DNA from: Phytophthora sp. 'mugwort'
Lineage: Eukaryota; Oomycota; Peronosporomycetes; Peronosporales; Peronosporaceae
Direction of reading: 5' to 3'
DNA length: 64,000 nt
NCBI GenBank assembly: GCA_033558025.1
Contig: JAUCEF010000016.1
Location: 930,001 to 994,000 of the forward strand
The notes under the pieces are model-generated. The model ran no database searches. It saw only the letters and a program-made list of their open reading frames with translations, and had not been told where the DNA came from. The position numbers and the translations under genes were made by a program. Shown in pieces: positions 52,230 to 61,551 of the stretch. The stretch's first letter is position 1. Each line of letters opens with the position of its first letter.

Positions 52230-54371
52230 CCAAGCTGAGACATGCCCGCGTGGCAGGACGCTAGAACCGATATGACCTCTGAATCAGTAACCTCTGAGTC
52301 TTCTGACGCGGTACGAGATCGCCGGGGCGTACGATCCCCGCGATGATTTTGACGGGAACGTGGACTGCTATCCGCAACAACACACTGTGGGAACCCACGT
52401 TCGATCACATCTGTTGGACTTGGGCGCCGGGACACTTCATCGGCGCCAGAACGCGGGTCACACATCTCGACCGCGTCCACTTCATCTGGGAGCTCCCACT
52501 CGACCACTCACGAGAATCCATGCTCGACCGCGCGTGAGAGACCACGCTCTACCACTTCTTCAACTTCAGAGGGCCCCTGCTCGGCCACGCGCGGGAACCC
52601 CTGTTCGACCGCATGTGGGAGTCCACGCTCAATCACGACTTGTTCACTCGTGAGCCACTGCTCATCCGGACGCGGGAACCCCTGCTCGATTGCGTCACAC
52701 TCGTCCTGAGGCTCCTGCTCAGGACCGGCACAAGCTGCACTCTCACAAACTGCACATGAAGGGCCATCGCTCACTTCAGGCGCAACAGTGGTCATGGAGT
52801 CTGGATCCATGATTGCAACATGTGGCCAAAGGTTGGGCGTTCCGCTCAGGAACGCTAACACCGCATTCACGTCGATGTCGCGCGGCCGGACAGTGCGTGT
52901 CAACCAGTCGATGTGTGGCTGGTGGCGAGTGAGCCACGGAATCCCAAAGACGCAATCGATTGAGCCTCCCAGCTCAATCACACGGAAGTTATCCGATCCA
53001 GAGAATCCGTCGAACTCGTACGCGATGGTGGCCGAGCGCCGGGGCATCCGGCGTGGTTTACTGTCAGCATACTTGTCGACCATGTGACCAGGACCTTCGC
53101 CAATACGCGTGTCCGTCGGCAACACCGATAAACTATCGGCGCGAACAAAGTTGTTTGTCGCGCCCGAGTCCAGCAGTGCACGTATGGGCGCTGTGCGCCT
53201 TCAACATGGAGACTGAGTATGATCAGTCTCGACTCGCTGCCGGAGGTGGTGGCAAAGAGTTGTGCCTGAAGCACATGAGGGCTAGGAGGATCTGCCACTA
53301 GAGATCCGGCTCTCCTTCCACACCCAGTAGGGCACCTCGCGCCAACTGGGTGTCGCCGTTTTTTTTGTGCGGCGACGTCGTTCTCAAATTGACGTTCGCC
53401 ACTACGGGCGCCGGCGCGCGGCACTCTGTCGCGCGATGTCCTGGCTTCCGACAACGGAAGCACCGCATCGGACGCGACCCCCGCGTCGACGACGAGTGAG
53501 AAGACCGTTGGGATGACGTCGGCTCCCGACGTCCGCCATAGTGTTGTTGAATGGCATCGACCTCCGTGGGAGTCGGCTCAGGCTCAGCAGTGGACAGCGG
53601 ACGAGAGAAATCGAATGCTTGCAATGCCATCACGCTATAGTCTTCGCGGAGTGCAACGGCGAAGGCCTCTTCCAATGTGCTTGGTGTCTTCCTCGTCAGA
53701 TAGAAACGCTGGTAACAAGCGTTCATGCTGGAGATAAAGACGTGTACTTGCGTCGCCATGTCCATCGGCTTCGCCGTGACGAATGACACGAGGTGCCGGG
53801 CACGCTGGACGTACTCGAGCATGGACAGGTGTCCCGCTTCAGCGACAAGTAGGCCAATCATTGTACGTTCTCGTCTTGGGCGGCTCGAACGGGAGCCGCA
53901 AGTAGGACTTCATGGACCCCATGGTTAGGAAGCAGGTGGCGTCAACAACGAGCTTGCCGAGTGCCCATTCCTTCGCCCCCCCCCCCCCCCCAACTTGGAG
54001 AGGAGGAAGCGAGTTATCGCGAGCTCGGTAGACAGCTGCCGAGCTTCAATAACGATGTTCACCTCGCAGAACCACCGGTCCAGGTGAAGGCGAGCGGCGT
54101 CTTCGCCAATGCAGGTCGAGACATCGAGCTTCACGATGTATGTCTTGTGTATGGGCAACGAGGGAATCGCCACCCGCCGACGAAGTCGGCGAGTCCACGT
54201 GCGATGAACGCCTGGGCGGCCAGTCGTTGATCTTGTTCCGTGCCGGTAGTCAGCAGTATCTTGATGACGCCTTCGCCGGATACTGCAGCGAGGCGGCGAA
54301 GCGCCTCCCACTTGATCATCGACAGGTGAGAAAGCTGGCGTGCTCGAGCGAGGCGCCTGTCGCCCCTCCAA
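52230..54371 (-). pseudogene. Ty3/gypsy gag and protease remnant
   Basis: Gag: the frame 53861-53298 includes a CCHC knuckle, CFRCRKPGHRATEC, and an upstream helical gag core. Earlier gag (ARQLSTELAITRFLLSKL) is at about 54060-53990, beside a C-run at about 53977-53990. Protease: an Asp-protease active-site region encoded across two frames near 53180-53130, then FDGFSGSDNFRVIELGGSI with FGIPWL and HIDW (about 53020-52890). The rest is a repetitive linker with VIERGLPHAVEQGFPR-like units, down to about 52500. Reverse transcriptase is missing. Confidence 0.7.
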
Positions 54372-54639
54372 TGTTGGACGCGTCGCTCATCGACGGGTTG
54401 TTCATCTTGGTCGTTGGACGGATTACAAAGTGCTAGCAGGTGTAACGGGGTTGGAGACCGTTACCAACGTACACTCACGCTGGGAAGATGATAGTAATTT
54501 GACTCCGGTTATGAAGTGGCGAAGCGGCCTCGGCACCCGAGACCGCCACAGCCAATGAGCTACAGAGGGGTCTGATTGGTCACCGTTCAGAAAATAGAAC
54601 GGTGGCGTGTGATAGTATACAAATGGCCTGTCACAACGC

Positions 54640-54942
54640 TGGGTTAACTGGCTGACGGATAAGCTGGCGAACCAGGAAAGCGGCAGCGTGGTTAAGGCGC
54701 CGTCCAGGGATGAACTGGTTGGCTGGTTTGCCAGCGCGTGGGACAAACTGTGCAATTCGACAATCTCGAAAGGGTTTAAGGGCATCCTCGCCGTGCCAGC
54801 TGTCGACCCAACATTTAAGGCATCGTCTAATGCTCTCGCAGAGCAACTAAAGGGCATGGAACTTTTTGATCCTGAGGTTGGTGAGGTTGATGATGATGAG
54901 GAGATAGTAGACACGATGATCAGAGGAGAGGTAAGCGTCTAA
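54640..54942 (+). pseudogene. pogo/Tigger-type DDE transposase C-terminal scrap
   Basis: The open frame reads WLTDKLANQESGSVVKAPSR then LVGWFASAWDKL and an acidic tail (EVGEVDDDEEIVD) to TAA/TAG at 54942. This is the pattern at the C-terminus of oomycete DDE-1 (pogo-like) transposases. No catalytic part is present. Confidence 0.5.
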
Positions 54943-55917
54943 GGCAAGTGCAATACTTTGTGTTAATCGTTCCCGCGGTGGGAGTGTTCTCAGGGTAGAC
55001 CCCTCCTGGATCTAATGAGAGCACACCTGTGTGCTAAATCGGTGGTTTTTCGTAAAGTGTCTGTTTTCCGTATGGATTGTGAATTAGCGATTTTAAGGGG
55101 CCCAAACCCAAAGTCAAAAGTGTGTCGGATACTACACAGGTTTTACGGAAATACAGCGATCTACGTGTGATGCAGCTATAGTACGTGACGTCGATACTAC
55201 ACTGATGTCGCGCAGATATACGCAGTTGAAGCGCTCCCTACTAGGCAGCCAACTCCTCTTCGTATCCAAACTTACGTCAGATAACAAACGGGCAAGTTTC
55301 CATATCTTAAAAATGATGGCCGCACCTAAGCACAGTCAGTGCGGCAAATAACTTAAGAATGAAGAAGAATGCAGACCCAGCCAAAGCGTTATGCGTCCCT
55401 GCCTACAAGTATTATAGCGGATTCGACGGAACTTACGAATCCCAACAAACTCGGAGTGTATTTTCTGGCCCGGGTGTCACAGTTCGAGCAATGATGGCTC
55501 ATTGAGCAACAACACCGAGCTATTTTTTTTAATTATACCGAACAACCAGACTAGCATGCAGGAGCAAGCTCACCAAGCAGCCAACCTACGGCCGCAACCA
55601 TATTATTACAGTAGTACGCTTCACCTTCAGCTACATGTAAACACACCCAGAGTCTGCTGGCTCAGGGTCTGGGCCAGACCCTAAGCCAGCAAACGTGTCT
55701 TCCGAACGAAGTACTCCGCAGTACTACAGTAGTAGGATCGCTGGCATATTTGCGAACGATAACGAACGACAACCCCCCCCCGTGCCCTACCAAACGAAAC
55801 ATGAGTCGTAGTACTGCTAGTAGATGATAAAGAAAAACAATAGTATATTCGAACCACCATCAGGATCGATCGATCTAAAGCTAACGCGACACTATTTCAC
55901 CCAAATGCTACTCGAAT
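54943..55917. other. Intergenic, no gene recognised
   Basis: AT-rich spacer with a C-run near 55773. It separates the pogo scrap from the truncated sugar transporter. Confidence 0.5.
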
Positions 55918-56901
55918 CTACTGCTCGCGACGCGAGTCGTACTCGGCCTGGATCTCCTCGGCCGACTTGCCCGACGTCTCCGGCACCAGCTTCAGCGCCA
56001 ATAGGTAGAAGAACGCTAGCAGCACCACGAACGGAACGTACGCGTAGTCGTCCAGAGCGTCCGACACGTACGGGTACGACACACCCACGATGAGGTTGCA
56101 CAGCCAGTTGATGCCGATGCACAGCGACGACGCGCTGGCGCGGATCGAGTCCGGGAAAATGTCGGCCGTCATCACCCACACGAGCGGGCCCAGCGTCACA
56201 CCGAACACGATCACGTACAGAGCAGTGAACACAATCGACAGCACAGAGACGTCCACGATGAACGCCACCGTCATACCGATGGACATGACCACCATACCCG
56301 CCAGGCCCCACAGGATCATGTTGCGAGCGCCGAAGCGGTTGGCCAGCACGCCCGTGAAGAAGGCGGGCCAGATGTTGATGAAATCGATGATCAGCGTACC
56401 CACGCGCGAGTCCGAGATGCCGGCGTCCGAGAAGATGCTGCCCGAATAGTAGAACACGGCGTTGATACCCGAAAGCTGCTGCGCGCACGACAGCATGATG
56501 CCGCCCAGAAGCTGCATGCGGTAGCGAGGTGCGAACATGGACTCCTTCTTGGGCGTCGAGTCGATGAGACCCTCCTCGGCACTAGCCTTGCTCACCTCGA
56601 GCCACGACAGAGCCGTCTGCACGTGCTCCTCGCCGTACAGGCGAGCGATGATCTGCTTCGCCTCCTCCTTGCGTCCCTGATTCAGAAGCCACGCCGGACT
56701 CTCCACGCACATGGACGGCGCCAGCAGCAGGTAGATGGCCGCCAGCACGACGGGGAACGCAGCCAGGTAGCGCCAGTCCGAGCTCGTGTTGGCGAAGAAG
56801 AACGTGATGGCAGGGAACAAAATACCGATGGTCGTGAAGATCTGCAGGCCCAGGCCGAGCGTGTTGCGCATGTGCGGGGGCGACAGCTCGTTGATGTAGC
56901 A
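55918..56901 (-). pseudogene. Truncated MFS sugar transporter (copy 3)
   Basis: It is colinear with residues from about 162 to the end of the pair at 45554/48641. It starts within YINELSPPHMRNTLGLG and runs to EIQAEYDSRREQ. It keeps ESPAWLL, QQLSGINAVFYY and PETSGKS but lacks helices 1-4. The homology stops abruptly at about 56900, where AT-rich virus-like DNA begins. It differs from the other two at many codons (for example a TAEEGL/SAEEGLIDS loop), so it is an older paralogue. With no start region it is presumably dead. Confidence 0.85.
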
Positions 56902-57620
56902 GTAGTGATATCCAGGTACATTATATAAAAAAAAACTCTGATATCACCCAAAAACCACGCAAAAGCCCCATTTCCGTTGAAATAACCCAAGCAAAAATAA
57001 AATAGGCAAGACCTCTCGACCCCCTCTGGTGTGAAGGAGGTGCCATCCACACCACCAAGCACCACAAATAGTATAAACGTCTATCAACCAAAGCATGAAA
57101 TATTTTATAGAAAGTGAGTTGATCCTAATACATGAATATAGTAAGTATAATAACAAGATATATACGATCAACCGGCCATAACAATGACCACGATAAGTTT
57201 TAATTCAAAGTATTCAACTCTCGAGGATATGCTTAAAGATCGCTCCTATTGTAAGTGGATGATGAAACAATCATGGTTTTCTCATAGAAGGGAATACGCA
57301 TCTGTCGTTGAAATGTTAGGGATTTGTAGATGTGGATCTGTCTTAAATGAACAGGTTGAATATGGTGAAGTGTTTGACTCATGTGATAGAACTTGGTGTC
57401 ATTCGGATAGAAGCTGTTGTTTGAAGACTGAAATAAAATATAAATACAAATGTTCTAACTGTGGATTCAAACAATATTTTTTTTTTCGAAAATGGAAAGT
57501 CGATACTGATATAGACCGCGATGAAGATAGAAAGCACAACGTCCCAGCCAAGTATCGCTCAATCTCTTCAGTAGCTATCTTTTTACTTTTAACACGCTGC
57601 TTCGGACACATGTAAGTGGT
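56902..57620 (+). mobile_element. AT-rich virus-like fragment joined to the broken sugar transporter
   Basis: Composition changes sharply at about 56902. The fragment contains one virus-like gene (57184-57615), preceded by a GATATATAC element like that upstream of the gene at 63729. No terminal repeats or target duplication were found, so its right end (about 57620) is approximate. Confidence 0.55.
57184..57615 (+). CDS. Virus-like protein with ExoX-C-like motif and zinc-binding Cys pairs
   Basis: 143 aa from ATG 57184. The N-terminus KYSTLEDMLKDRSYCKWMMKQ follows the D-x-SYC-x-W pattern of the small exodeoxyribonuclease X C-terminal-like (DUF3820-type) domain, also seen at 61223-61438. Cys pairs CRCG and CSNCG (with two more Cys between) suggest a zinc ribbon. 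No other family was recognised. The function is unknown. Related domains occur in DNA virus proteins. Confidence 0.5.
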   Translation: MTTISFNSKYSTLEDMLKDRSYCKWMMKQSWFSHRREYASVVEMLGICRCGSVLNEQVEYGEVFDSCDRTWCHSDRSCCLKTEIKYKYKCSNCGFKQYFFFRKWKVDTDIDRDEDRKHNVPAKYRSISSVAIFLLLTRCFGHM

Positions 57621-57936
57621 GAGTGCTTATGTTTGCATTTCGTTGAACTCCTTGAAAACTGAAGTTGTGACCCGACCCAGCTCGTCGCTTCCACCGGCAG
57701 TTCACTCGGTTCGTGGCTCGCTTTGCTGCCAGATTTAGTGGCACCTACAGGCTGGATACTGTCCAATTATTACTGTTGTACAAGAACTGTAGCCTTCAGA
57801 CTGTACTGGATACTATCAAGCTACAGACAATCGTCCCGCTCCTGAGTATCAGACTACAATGTGGACATCATGGCATGATGTAGCCTTTACTAATCCCAAG
57901 AGAGAGGGAATGCTGGAGGTGTTCAAGTGTATTTTT

Positions 57937-57967
57937 CAGGAGGTGGTCCAGTCTGGACCACCTCCTG
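57937..57967. repeat. Perfect 15-bp-arm inverted repeat, 1-base centre
   Basis: CAGGAGGTGGTCCAG, one T (57952), then the exact reverse complement. It lies 103 bp upstream of the promoter motif of the armadillo-like gene. Confidence 0.92.
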
Positions 57968-58069
57968 GACTCCAGAGTGGCCTGCAGGTCCATGATGCCG
58001 ATCCTTTCTCACGTGTGGATAGTATCCACTGGATACGCAAGACCAGCCCCAGCTACCAGCTACGAGTTT

Positions 58070-58087
58070 GCTCATTGTCAGTTTGGC
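58070..58087 (+). promoter_or_regulatory. Inr+FPR-like core promoter of the armadillo-like gene
   Basis: GCTCATTGTCAGTTTGGC fits GCTCATTYYNCAWTTT with few mismatches. It lies 19 bp upstream of the ATG at 58107 and excludes the TTG-started extension at 58068. Confidence 0.6.
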
Positions 58088-58106
58088 TTCGCAGCACACG
58101 AGTCTG

Positions 58107-60797
58107 ATGGGAGGCGCACAACTCGCTGCCGAGTTTGCTGTCGGCTCCATTCCACTTCTCGGCGACCTCTTGAGCGGATTGCTCCACGAGTGGATCGTTA
58201 AAATCGACAACGTCAAAGACGTCGAGGCGCAATGTGATCAACTGCGAGTCAAGCTTCCACCCGTTCTGAAATGGCTCATGGATTTCCCCAAACCAAGTGA
58301 TGTGATCAAGAGGATTCAGGAAAATCTCATCAAAATGAACAACTTCGTCCAAGACCGAGAGAAATTGAGAAAACGGCTGTACTTATTCAGCCGCAGTGAA
58401 CGCGAGCGCCTGGACGACGCTCAGGAAAAGCTTCAGACGTTCAAAACCGACCTCAAGGAGCTGCTTGACTTCTACACGGCGCTAGACACAAACCAAGCGG
58501 TGCAGTGGACGCTTTCCAGAGTGACAAACATCGAGACAAAACTGGATGACGTGTTTACCAACGTGAAATTTCTGCTAGAGCGCCAGAACGAGCAGGGGGC
58601 TTTCCAGGATTTGGGGAGCAGCGATTCATCACTATTCCAAGAAGAGTTGAACCAAGCGTTGGCTAATATCGAGAGTGGGAACCCCTATACGCAGCAGCCT
58701 GCACAACTCAGCTTGGTCCGACTGTCAGTGAACTTAGTGCGCGACGGCACTGAAAAAGCCCAAGAAATCGGGTTGACTGTCCTGCTTGAGCTAGCGGAGG
58801 ATACGAAATCTCAGCTCCTTGTCATGCGAAACACCTCTGTGGTGGAGCATCTACTTGAATTGGGAGTCAAAACACAGGAGCGCGCAACACGACTTATCTC
58901 AAGGATTTTTGTGAGCTTGGTGAAGGCCGACACGAAGCAGTTCTTCCATCAATTGGCCTCGATAGTAGGGCCGAATGACTGCATGTACCATTATGTGATC
59001 AGGGATGCAAGTCTTACGCGTTGGATTGTGAAGAACTCGGCACAAGACTCCAATGCGTTTAGCGTACTTTATATGCTGTGTGCGACGGAGGAGTGCAAGT
59101 CTGTCCTTGCGAAAGCAGGTGCTATTGCTGCATTAGCCGTGATATATCAAGCCCAGGTCAAGATGTCATGGAAAGGGGTGTCTACATTTGCTCGCATGGC
59201 TGTTGAGGCCTTGGCGAAATTATCAACCAACGAGGATTGTCGGGAGGAATTTGCAAGTGGTTATGATATGTGGCCATTGCTCCATTTCATTTGGAGCTGC
59301 AGCCAAATCAGCGTCTGGTATGGGGTTCAGCACAGCACCGGTGAACCTGTTCTTTGTCAAGTCGATTACGAAGAATTCGTGCCGGAATTGGCGCTATATC
59401 GAAACATTGTTGGCGAGAGAGATAGCATGGTGGAGCATGATGGTTTCATTCGTAATAGAGAGCGGATCACCGAGCTCAACGCTGGAGAAGCACTGTGGAC
59501 GTTGTCCACTCAGCACGAACGTTGCAGGAAACGTATATTACGTCTTGGCACGTTGTATCAAGTTTTTGCTAATGAGGATGACACGGATCACACTTTCGAC
59601 AAAGTACGAAAACAGGTGAGTTGCCTCGAAGATGAAAACAAACCGCTGCGTCGCAGCACCCCCTTTGACGCTCTTCATGGATGGTTGGAAATGGCGAACC
59701 AAGCGAAAAAAGCGCAAAACGAGGAGATAAAAGACTTCTCCGCTGCAGCCGATCAAGGTCGCGAAGGCTCCAACGTTTTTTATCCAACCACTGATCACTT
59801 CGTACCTATCGTCTGGAGCTTGCTTTTGCATGATACGGCAAAAGTAGCTGTTGCAGAATGGCACTTCGGGGGGTTGTTGGGTAACTATGCCTTGGACGAG
59901 GACACTAGAACTGACACTCTGAAAGAGAAGAGTGCTCGAACCAGCTTCTGGATGACACCGAAAGTTGTGACGCATAGTGGAGAATGTCATGATTACAGAA
60001 ACTGGAATTTGCATCCACATCAAACACAGCAGTGGACCGACCTGGAGAACGAGCGCGACCAATTGCACGAGCTAGACGATTTCGTCTTTCCAATAACCGA
60101 TTACTTCCGGGTTCACGAAGAAAAGTCAGATAACTTAGCGTTCGAATTGAAGAACGAGCGCGACCAATTGCACGAGCTAGACGATTTCTTCTTTCCAATA
60201 CCCGATTACTCTCGGGTTCACCAAGAAAAGTCAGATAACTTAGCGTTCGAATTGATCAAGACCATCAGCACCCACCTGGGAATTAAGGTATCCAAGCGGT
60301 TTGATTTGTGTCTGAACAATGTGGTAAAACTCACGAGGAACGGAGAAGGCGTCCTAAAAGCGAAGGCATTCAGTGTCCTTTGGCTATGTGTGCGATTCCT
60401 CGCTGTTGAGCCAAGAGAGAGTGAAACTGTGATTGACAGCTGCAGGAAAACGATTGCAGCCCACAATGAACATGACGACAACGTGTTTTGGGCTACGAAC
60501 TTGGTGCTGAGCATGCTTTCATGGCACTCATTCCAGCACAAACAGGAAGATTTCCATCTACGACTTCTTGATCTGGCTACAAGTGGCGTCCTCCATCTCT
60601 TGAACACCGATGGGCAGCGCAAGTGCATCTTCTTGGCCAAATATCTTTTGATCAAGTCGAGCGACACAGATCTGCTTTGTCGACCAGAATGCATCCCGTT
60701 CCTTTGTTCAGCCTTCCAGAGAATCAGTGACCAGGACGGAGCTCCGGACGAAGGCCCATTCTTTGACTCGGAGTATTTTTTACGTTTTGCCGCATAA
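58107..60797 (+). CDS. Large protein: helical N-terminal bundle plus armadillo-like repeats
   Basis: 896 aa, intronless. Residues 1-30 are Gly/Ala/Leu-rich (GGAQLAAEFAVGSIPLLGDL), then about 130 residues of amphipathic helices, a layout reminiscent of HeLo/MLKL/RPW8-type bundles. That likeness is by eye only. From about 185 to 400 there are armadillo-like helices (EIGLTVLLELAEDTKSQLLV; AVEALAKLSTNEDCREEF). At residues about 648-717 a 35-residue unit is repeated in tandem (NERDQLHELDDF...LAFEL). An ARM-like solenoid resumes to the end. A TAA at 60795 interrupts a frame that stays open for 61 more codons. No catalytic motif was found. The function is unknown. It is flanked by virus-like DNA on both sides. 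Confidence 0.75.
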   Translation: MGGAQLAAEFAVGSIPLLGDLLSGLLHEWIVKIDNVKDVEAQCDQLRVKLPPVLKWLMDFPKPSDVIKRIQENLIKMNNFVQDREKLRKRLYLFSRSERERLDDAQEKLQTFKTDLKELLDFYTALDTNQAVQWTLSRVTNIETKLDDVFTNVKFLLERQNEQGAFQDLGSSDSSLFQEELNQALANIESGNPYTQQPAQLSLVRLSVNLVRDGTEKAQEIGLTVLLELAEDTKSQLLVMRNTSVVEHLLELGVKTQERATRLISRIFVSLVKADTKQFFHQLASIVGPNDCMYHYVIRDASLTRWIVKNSAQDSNAFSVLYMLCATEECKSVLAKAGAIAALAVIYQAQVKMSWKGVSTFARMAVEALAKLSTNEDCREEFASGYDMWPLLHFIWSCSQISVWYGVQHSTGEPVLCQVDYEEFVPELALYRNIVGERDSMVEHDGFIRNRERITELNAGEALWTLSTQHERCRKRILRLGTLYQVFANEDDTDHTFDKVRKQVSCLEDENKPLRRSTPFDALHGWLEMANQAKKAQNEEIKDFSAAADQGREGSNVFYPTTDHFVPIVWSLLLHDTAKVAVAEWHFGGLLGNYALDEDTRTDTLKEKSARTSFWMTPKVVTHSGECHDYRNWNLHPHQTQQWTDLENERDQLHELDDFVFPITDYFRVHEEKSDNLAFELKNERDQLHELDDFFFPIPDYSRVHQEKSDNLAFELIKTISTHLGIKVSKRFDLCLNNVVKLTRNGEGVLKAKAFSVLWLCVRFLAVEPRESETVIDSCRKTIAAHNEHDDNVFWATNLVLSMLSWHSFQHKQEDFHLRLLDLATSGVLHLLNTDGQRKCIFLAKYLLIKSSDTDLLCRPECIPFLCSAFQRISDQDGAPDEGPFFDSEYFLRFAA
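60047..60256 (+). repeat. 105-bp tandem duplication inside the armadillo-like gene
   Basis: Units 60047-60151 and 60152-60256 keep frame and differ at only a few bases. A recent in-frame duplication of 35 codons. Confidence 0.93.
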
Positions 60798-60980
60798 TCT
60801 GCGAGTGATGGAGAGATGATGCGGGGCTGCTTGACACAGCTCGTTCAACTTTGGCCACAGCACAAGGAGCTCATTGCAGGACAGGGGGCTTCAATTCTGA
60901 GCGCGATGCTAGAGCAAGCCAATGTCGAGTCGCACATGAAGACGGAGATCGAGGAGATGCTGAAGAACGATGCAGCGTGA
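60798..60980 (+). other. In-frame 3' continuation of the armadillo-like gene after TAA
   Basis: The same frame codes MMRGCLTQLVQLWPQHKELI and then SILSAMLEQANVESHMKTEI, ending in TGA at 60978-60980. It looks like a genuine solenoid end (helical, Leu/Gln-rich). The TAA is therefore probably a recent nonsense change; readthrough or a sequencing error is also possible. Confidence 0.5.
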
Positions 60981-61112
60981 CATACGTGGCATGGCGGTAT
61001 ATCTCATTTTGCTACTGAGGTATTATAATGGTGCACAATGTATATTTGCTTGAATTTGTGTTTACCAGAGAGACTCCGCGCGAGGCCCAGTAAGATAAAA
61101 AAAATAATTCAA

Positions 61113-61438
61113 TCAGTTAGTCAGCTCATCAATAGCTGCACACAGTCTATGAGCCTTTTCAGTAGCAAAATTGGAAGAACGCAGCCACTGTAAATATTCT
61201 GGATCAATAGCAAATACTTGCTTTACTGACTTGCCCTTGTACCTACCAAAATAAGTAGGTACGAACCGTCATCGGTTCCATCCGCAAACTTGCTCGCGAG
61301 AAAATTGGCAATATCAGAATCAGGATTGTTAATTGGCATTTTTTGAGTACGTAGCCAGCGACAATAGCTGGGGTCCTTATCAAATACCTCCTGAATGGAG
61401 GAGTTCTTATGCTTGCCGAACGAAAGTTGTGTGATCAT
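61113..61438 (-). pseudogene. Two tandem ExoX-C/DUF3820-like domains, frameshifted
   Basis: From ATG 61438 (just after TATATAGATACC) the first domain reads SFGKHKNSSIQEVFDKDPSY then CRWLRTQK. Near 61260 the match moves to another frame, giving FGRYKGKSVKQVFAIDPEYL then QWLRSSNF, ending in TGA at 61113-61115. The domain pattern G-K-x-K-x-x-(S)-(I/V)-x-x-V-F-x-x-DP-x-Y-x-x-WL occurs at the C-terminus of exonuclease X-like proteins and in large DNA viruses. One shift breaks the gene. Confidence 0.65.
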
Positions 61439-61551
61439 GGTATCTATATACATATCTACCAAACTTCATCAAAATATTAAATATTAATACGACGACAGTA
61501 AGTCAATCATATTTTTTTCTATCTCATCAAACGTTATCTGCAATGATTCTA

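Noticed and set aside
58068..58106. TTG-started extension of the armadillo-like gene
   Set aside because: It overlaps the Inr+FPR motif, and the first ATG is at 58107.
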